From the NCBI GenBank assembly GCA_964567745.1, contig CAZMNY010000024.1, positions 1 through 64,000 on the forward strand: a DNA stretch of 64,000 nt, written 5' to 3'. The notes under the pieces are model-generated. The model saw nothing but the letters and a program-made list of their open reading frames with translations. It did no database searches and was not told where the DNA came from. Of the stretch, positions 60,828 through 64,000 are shown piece after piece; positions within the stretch are counted from its first letter, which is position 1; the number at the start of each line of letters is the position of its first letter. Origin of the DNA: CAZMNY01 sp964567745. Its GTDB lineage: Bacteria; Planctomycetota; Planctomycetia; Pirellulales; Pirellulaceae. The position numbers and the translations under genes were made by a program.

Positions 60828-63671
60828 ATGTCGAAACGCAGTCTCCTCGTACCCCTGTTCGCATTTGGCTTGGTCATCTCGCCAGCCTTTGCCTGGGCGC
60901 AAGATCCTGCACTCAAAGTTGATGGAAACGAAGACGGAAGTCTCCTTTCCAAGTTTGAACAGGAGGAAGGCGTCTTCCTCGAATCAGTCGAAGCACAGCA
61001 GGCGCTGTTGCAAGGCACCATTGAGGCGGACATTCGCAACCGCCTTGACAAGGCGCGAACCTCGGTCGCCACCGACCCGGAAGGCACGATTCGCGATCTC
61101 AAAGAGGCTCTCGAAGGCTTGGCGCAGGTTCCCGAGTTGGATCCGGCCGTGCGAGCTCAGCTCCGCACTCAAGTCGAAGGCGCGATCCGTTCATCTGAGC
61201 GGAAGGCGTTTGAATTCGCCGAAATTCGCAGCTTCATTGAAGAGCGAAATGCGGCCGCCAACGAAGCTCGTCTGCTCGTCGCCGACTACGCTCGCGACGC
61301 TCAGAAAGCTAAACAGTTGATGGATCGTTTCAACAGCTTGATGGACGAAGGTCGTTACCTCGAAGCGGAAACCGACATTGCCGCTCAAGTGAAAGATCTC
61401 AATCGCGGTGACCCGATTGGTCTTTCCGCTGGATGGCGAGCTCGTTTGAATCGTCAAGTCCGAGTGCTTGATGAGGTTCGTATTCTGCGACACCGTAATT
61501 TTGCTGACACTTTGCTCCAAAACGAAAGGGCCCTGGTGCCTTTCGTGGATGAGCCGCCAATCGTTTACCCGACTGCGGAAGTGTGGGAAGATCTCACGCG
61601 ACGTCGGGCGAAATACAAGTCGATGGATTTGGGCGGAGACAACGAACGCGAGCGAAAGATCTTTGAAGCTCTCGATGACGACACCACGATCGAGTTCCTC
61701 GAAACACCTCTTTCGGAAGTCGTCGACTATCTCACTCAGTTCCACAACATTCCGATCGTGATCGACACTCGTGCATTGGACGATGTCGGAATCGGAACGG
61801 ACACGCCGATCACTCGCAGCCTCCGAGGCATCTCGCTTCGCTCGGCATTGCGACTGATGCTTCGTGAGTACGAATTGACGTACATCATTCGCGACGAAGT
61901 TTTGCAGATCACGACGCCTGAAGAAGCTGAAGCTCAGCTTGTCACCAAAGTCTATCCTGTTGGCGACCTTGTTCTTCCCATCATCACCGGCGGCCCGATT
62001 GGCGGCATGGGTGGCGGTATGGGCGGCGGCATGGGTGGCGGTATGGGCGGCGGCATGGGCGGCGGCATGGGCGGCGGCGGCATGGGCGGCATGGGTGGCG
62101 GCGGCATGGGCGGCATGGGCGGAGGCGGCGGAATGTTCGCTGTTGAAGACGAAGTCGCTCCTGGCTCGAAGAAAGCCGACTCGGCTTTGAAGCTTGCTCC
62201 TGCTGCAAAGAAGCCAACGGTTCAGCGAAAAGCTCAACCGAAGAAGGCTGCTGCGAAGATTACTTTGAACGTCAAAGAAGACCAGTCGACTGCCGAGGCA
62301 TGGGACGAGCACTTTGCGAGCAAGGACGAAGATCCTGCCGCAGTTCGTCAAGCGGTTCGAGAGTTGATGGGCGCCAAGCGTTTCGACGAGACAGTCGAAA
62401 TGATCATGGCTTCCCTGCGAAACGGCCAGGTTCAACCTTGGATGTACGAAGCTTTGGGTTTGGCGATGAAGGCGGGTGAGCGACCGGATAGCGAAATCGA
62501 ACGAGCTTTGATGTCGGCTGTCGACTTCGGCGAAAACAGCGAAATGCTGATTTACATCGCCGGCTACCTTTCGAAACTCGGTCTCGACCAACGAGCGTTG
62601 CATCTCTACCAAGAGATTTCTTCGCAACTTCCCATGCGGCCTGAGCCCTACGTTGCCGGTCTGAACATCGCTCAGCGATTGGACGACGAAGATGGCATCC
62701 GCTGGGCCTGCAAAGGCATCCTCAGCCAAGCTTGGCCGAAAGAGCATCGCGCGATTGAGCAGCGTGCTCGACGTATCGCCAAATCGCTTTACGGTCAGAT
62801 GTTGACCGACGACGCGAAAGCGGCGGAGAAGTTCAAGACGGAATTGGAAGCGTCGATGACCCGCGATTGTCTCGTCCGAGTCACTTGGACCGGCGATGCT
62901 GACATCGACCTGATGGTTGAAGATCCTTCGGGTGCCGTCTGCTCGCACCGTAGTCCGTTTTCAGCGGGCGGCGGAGTGCTGATGGGCGACACCTATGCTC
63001 GACCTAACGGCGCGACGTTGAGAGGTTATTCGGAATCGTACGTTTGCCCCAAAGGCTTCACGGGCGAATACCGCATGTTGCTCCGCCGTATCTGGGGCGA
63101 CGTTACGGCTGGCCGAGTGACCGTCGATATCTACACGAATTATGGCGCCAAGGATGAAAAGCACATCCATCGCCAACTTCAAATTGGTGAAAAAGACGCG
63201 CTCGTTATCTTCGAAGTACCCAACGGCCGTCGCCAGCACATGCTGGAAGCTGTGCAACTGGGGAACATGGCGAACAAGCACGTTAATCTTGGTCGAGCCC
63301 TGTTGGCTCAACAACTTGACTCGGCCAGCAGCAGTGATGGCGGCCGAGCTCTGCGTGATTTCGAATTGGCTCGACGCCGACGCGGCGGCTTGCCTTTCCG
63401 TCGTCCGAAAAGCGTCGGCTACCGACCGCAAATCACCGTGCTTCCTGAAGGAACTAACCTCTCGTTGACCTCGGTCATCGTTTCGCCCGATCGACGCTAC
63501 GTCCGAATCGGCATTCCGCCCGTTCCGATTTTCACCGGTATCGGCGATGTCACGACCTTCAACTTTGTGTCCGGCAACACGGGCGGCGGCGGTGGTGGTG
63601 GTGGTGGCGGCGGCTTCGGCGGAGGTGGCGGAGGTGGCGGCTTCGGCGGAGGCGGTGGTTTTGGAACGTAA
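60828..63671 (+). CDS. Large exported protein with secretin-N-like (STN) domain and DUF2135-like domain
   Basis: A 947-residue protein with signal peptide (MSKRSLLVPLFAFGLV to AWAQD). Residues about 25-250 are helical/coiled. Residues about 280-360 form a secretin N-terminal-like (STN) fold: FLETPLSEVVDYLTQFHN followed by IPIVIDTRALDD, SLRSALRLMLREYELTYIIR. A Gly/Met tract (about 388-440) leads to a Lys-rich linker and a TPR-like region (about 480-660). Residues about 675-790 resemble DUF2135/YfaP-type beta domains (CLVRVTWTGDADIDLMVEDP). The C-terminus ends in Gly-rich FGGGGG repeats. GGTTGGAG precedes ATG 60828. A perfect 18-bp inverted repeat brackets the gene. It is probably a surface or periplasmic scaffold; it is not a complete secretin, as the pore domain is absent. 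Confidence 0.8.
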   Translation: MSKRSLLVPLFAFGLVISPAFAWAQDPALKVDGNEDGSLLSKFEQEEGVFLESVEAQQALLQGTIEADIRNRLDKARTSVATDPEGTIRDLKEALEGLAQVPELDPAVRAQLRTQVEGAIRSSERKAFEFAEIRSFIEERNAAANEARLLVADYARDAQKAKQLMDRFNSLMDEGRYLEAETDIAAQVKDLNRGDPIGLSAGWRARLNRQVRVLDEVRILRHRNFADTLLQNERALVPFVDEPPIVYPTAEVWEDLTRRRAKYKSMDLGGDNERERKIFEALDDDTTIEFLETPLSEVVDYLTQFHNIPIVIDTRALDDVGIGTDTPITRSLRGISLRSALRLMLREYELTYIIRDEVLQITTPEEAEAQLVTKVYPVGDLVLPIITGGPIGGMGGGMGGGMGGGMGGGMGGGMGGGGMGGMGGGGMGGMGGGGGMFAVEDEVAPGSKKADSALKLAPAAKKPTVQRKAQPKKAAAKITLNVKEDQSTAEAWDEHFASKDEDPAAVRQAVRELMGAKRFDETVEMIMASLRNGQVQPWMYEALGLAMKAGERPDSEIERALMSAVDFGENSEMLIYIAGYLSKLGLDQRALHLYQEISSQLPMRPEPYVAGLNIAQRLDDEDGIRWACKGILSQAWPKEHRAIEQRARRIAKSLYGQMLTDDAKAAEKFKTELEASMTRDCLVRVTWTGDADIDLMVEDPSGAVCSHRSPFSAGGGVLMGDTYARPNGATLRGYSESYVCPKGFTGEYRMLLRRIWGDVTAGRVTVDIYTNYGAKDEKHIHRQLQIGEKDALVIFEVPNGRRQHMLEAVQLGNMANKHVNLGRALLAQQLDSASSSDGGRALRDFELARRRRGGLPFRRPKSVGYRPQITVLPEGTNLSLTSVIVSPDRRYVRIGIPPVPIFTGIGDVTTFNFVSGNTGGGGGGGGGGGFGGGGGGGGFGGGGGFGT

Positions 63672-63689
63672 GATTCTTGAAAGGGCGAT
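63672..63689 (+). repeat. Right arm of an 18-bp perfect inverted repeat
   Basis: GATTCTTGAAAGGGCGAT, the exact reverse complement of 60787-60804, directly after the TAA stop codon (63669-63671) of the bracketed gene and 33 bp before its terminator. Confidence 0.95.
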
Positions 63690-63722
63690 GGACCGCTAAT
63701 CGGACCAGCTACGAGTCTACTC

Positions 63723-63757
63723 AAAGGGCCGCGCAATCGTGCGGCCCTTTTTGTTTT
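63723..63757 (+). terminator. Strong intrinsic terminator
   Basis: AAAGGGCCGC, loop GCAATCGT, GCGGCCCTTT (10-bp perfect stem), then TTGTTTT. It ends the transcript of the STN/DUF2135-like gene and separates it from tsaD. Confidence 0.9.
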
Positions 63758-63834
63758 GCGTCTCCGCTTGTCTTGCGTCCCTGCCCAGGCATCCTCTGCC
63801 CATTTGCTGACGCTCCGTGTATTCTGAACTGGCC

Positions 63835-64000
63835 ATGATATTTCTAACGATCGAATCAACCTGCGACGAGACTGCGGCAGCGGTTGTCAATACCGAGCTC
63901 GAAGTGCTCTCGTCCGTCGTCGCCTCGCAGGAGGATCTGCACCGCCAGTTCAAGGGAGTGGTTCCTGAGATTGCCGCCCGAGCTCATTTGGAGCGGATTC
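63835..64000 (+). CDS. tsaD: tRNA N6-adenosine threonylcarbamoyltransferase TsaD, 3' partial
   Basis: The first 55 residues of TsaD (Gcp/Kae1/YgjD), which transfers the threonylcarbamoyl group to A37 of tRNA with TsaB and TsaE. IESTCDETAAAVV is the family's first ATPase motif, followed by VLSSVVASQEDLHRQFKGVV and PEIAARAHLE, including the metal-ligand-proximal H-x-x-H region still beyond the window end. ATG 63835 gives the expected short N-terminus (MIFLTIES). Its partner tsaE is at 7965-8468. Confidence 0.95.
   Translation, partial: MIFLTIESTCDETAAAVVNTELEVLSSVVASQEDLHRQFKGVVPEIAARAHLERI

Overview
The window reads as a chromosomal segment of a planctomycete, most likely of the Pirellulales type. 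The evidence is a cytochrome-c-like/DUF1549/DUF1553 protein with a bacterial Ig domain, a zinc-ribbon Ser/Thr kinase carrying RDD membrane domains, a large J-like/LamG/WD40 protein, a STN/DUF2135-like Gly-rich secreted protein, many EF-hand and PPC-type exported proteins, GC-rich DNA and short mixed-strand operons. I see no rRNA, tRNA, prophage, CRISPR array or complete insertion sequence. Two 100-N gaps (33461-33560, 47274-47373) sit inside tandem coding repeats, so this is a scaffolded assembly.

Layout. 1-11 kb: end of a PQQ-propeller protein, an isochorismatase-family hydrolase, hslV-hslU-thiL, a decayed JmjC/cupin gene, an esterase/SMP-30 pair, tsaE, an HtrA-like protease and a frameshifted lipoprotein. 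11-21 kb: a signalling block (Ser/Thr kinase, anti-sigma factor, ECF sigma factor with a recognisable ECF promoter) divergent from a 1412-residue J-like/BTRD/LamG/WD40 protein. 21-28 kb: acetyltransferase, a truncated agmatine-deiminase-like gene, a frameshifted membrane glycosyltransferase and a long exported protein of unknown function. 27.8-32.7 kb: an NAD-salvage operon pncB-nadE-nrtR-pncA with a 21-bp palindromic operator over its promoter. 33-38 kb: a disordered RG-rich protein and a two-gene arginine-to-proline module (ornithine cyclodeaminase plus arginine dihydrolase). 38-45 kb: envelope proteins, two trans-sulfuration enzymes, a structured intergenic region and an ACT protein. 45-64 kb: thioesterase, nine-EF-hand exported protein, Nramp-like transporter, beta-lactamase-fold hydrolase, vWA protein, DUF1549/1553 protein, PPC protein, a chemoreceptor with a CXXCH sensor and an in-frame stop, SDR, a large STN/DUF2135-like protein and the start of tsaD.

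Non-gene structure. A CTAG-bounded miniature inverted-repeat element occurs three times (809-916, 5507-5615, 44175-44283). Two copies supply the TAG stop codon of a neighbouring gene, and the third lies three bases before the start codon of the decayed JmjC gene. A perfect 18-bp inverted repeat brackets the 60828-63671 gene, one arm in its 5' leader and the other directly after its stop codon. Five genes carry frameshifts or in-frame stops. Most of the indels are single bases missing from short G or A runs, so assembly error has to be weighed against real decay.

All functional calls are from reading the translated sequence against remembered family motifs; no database or structure search was run.
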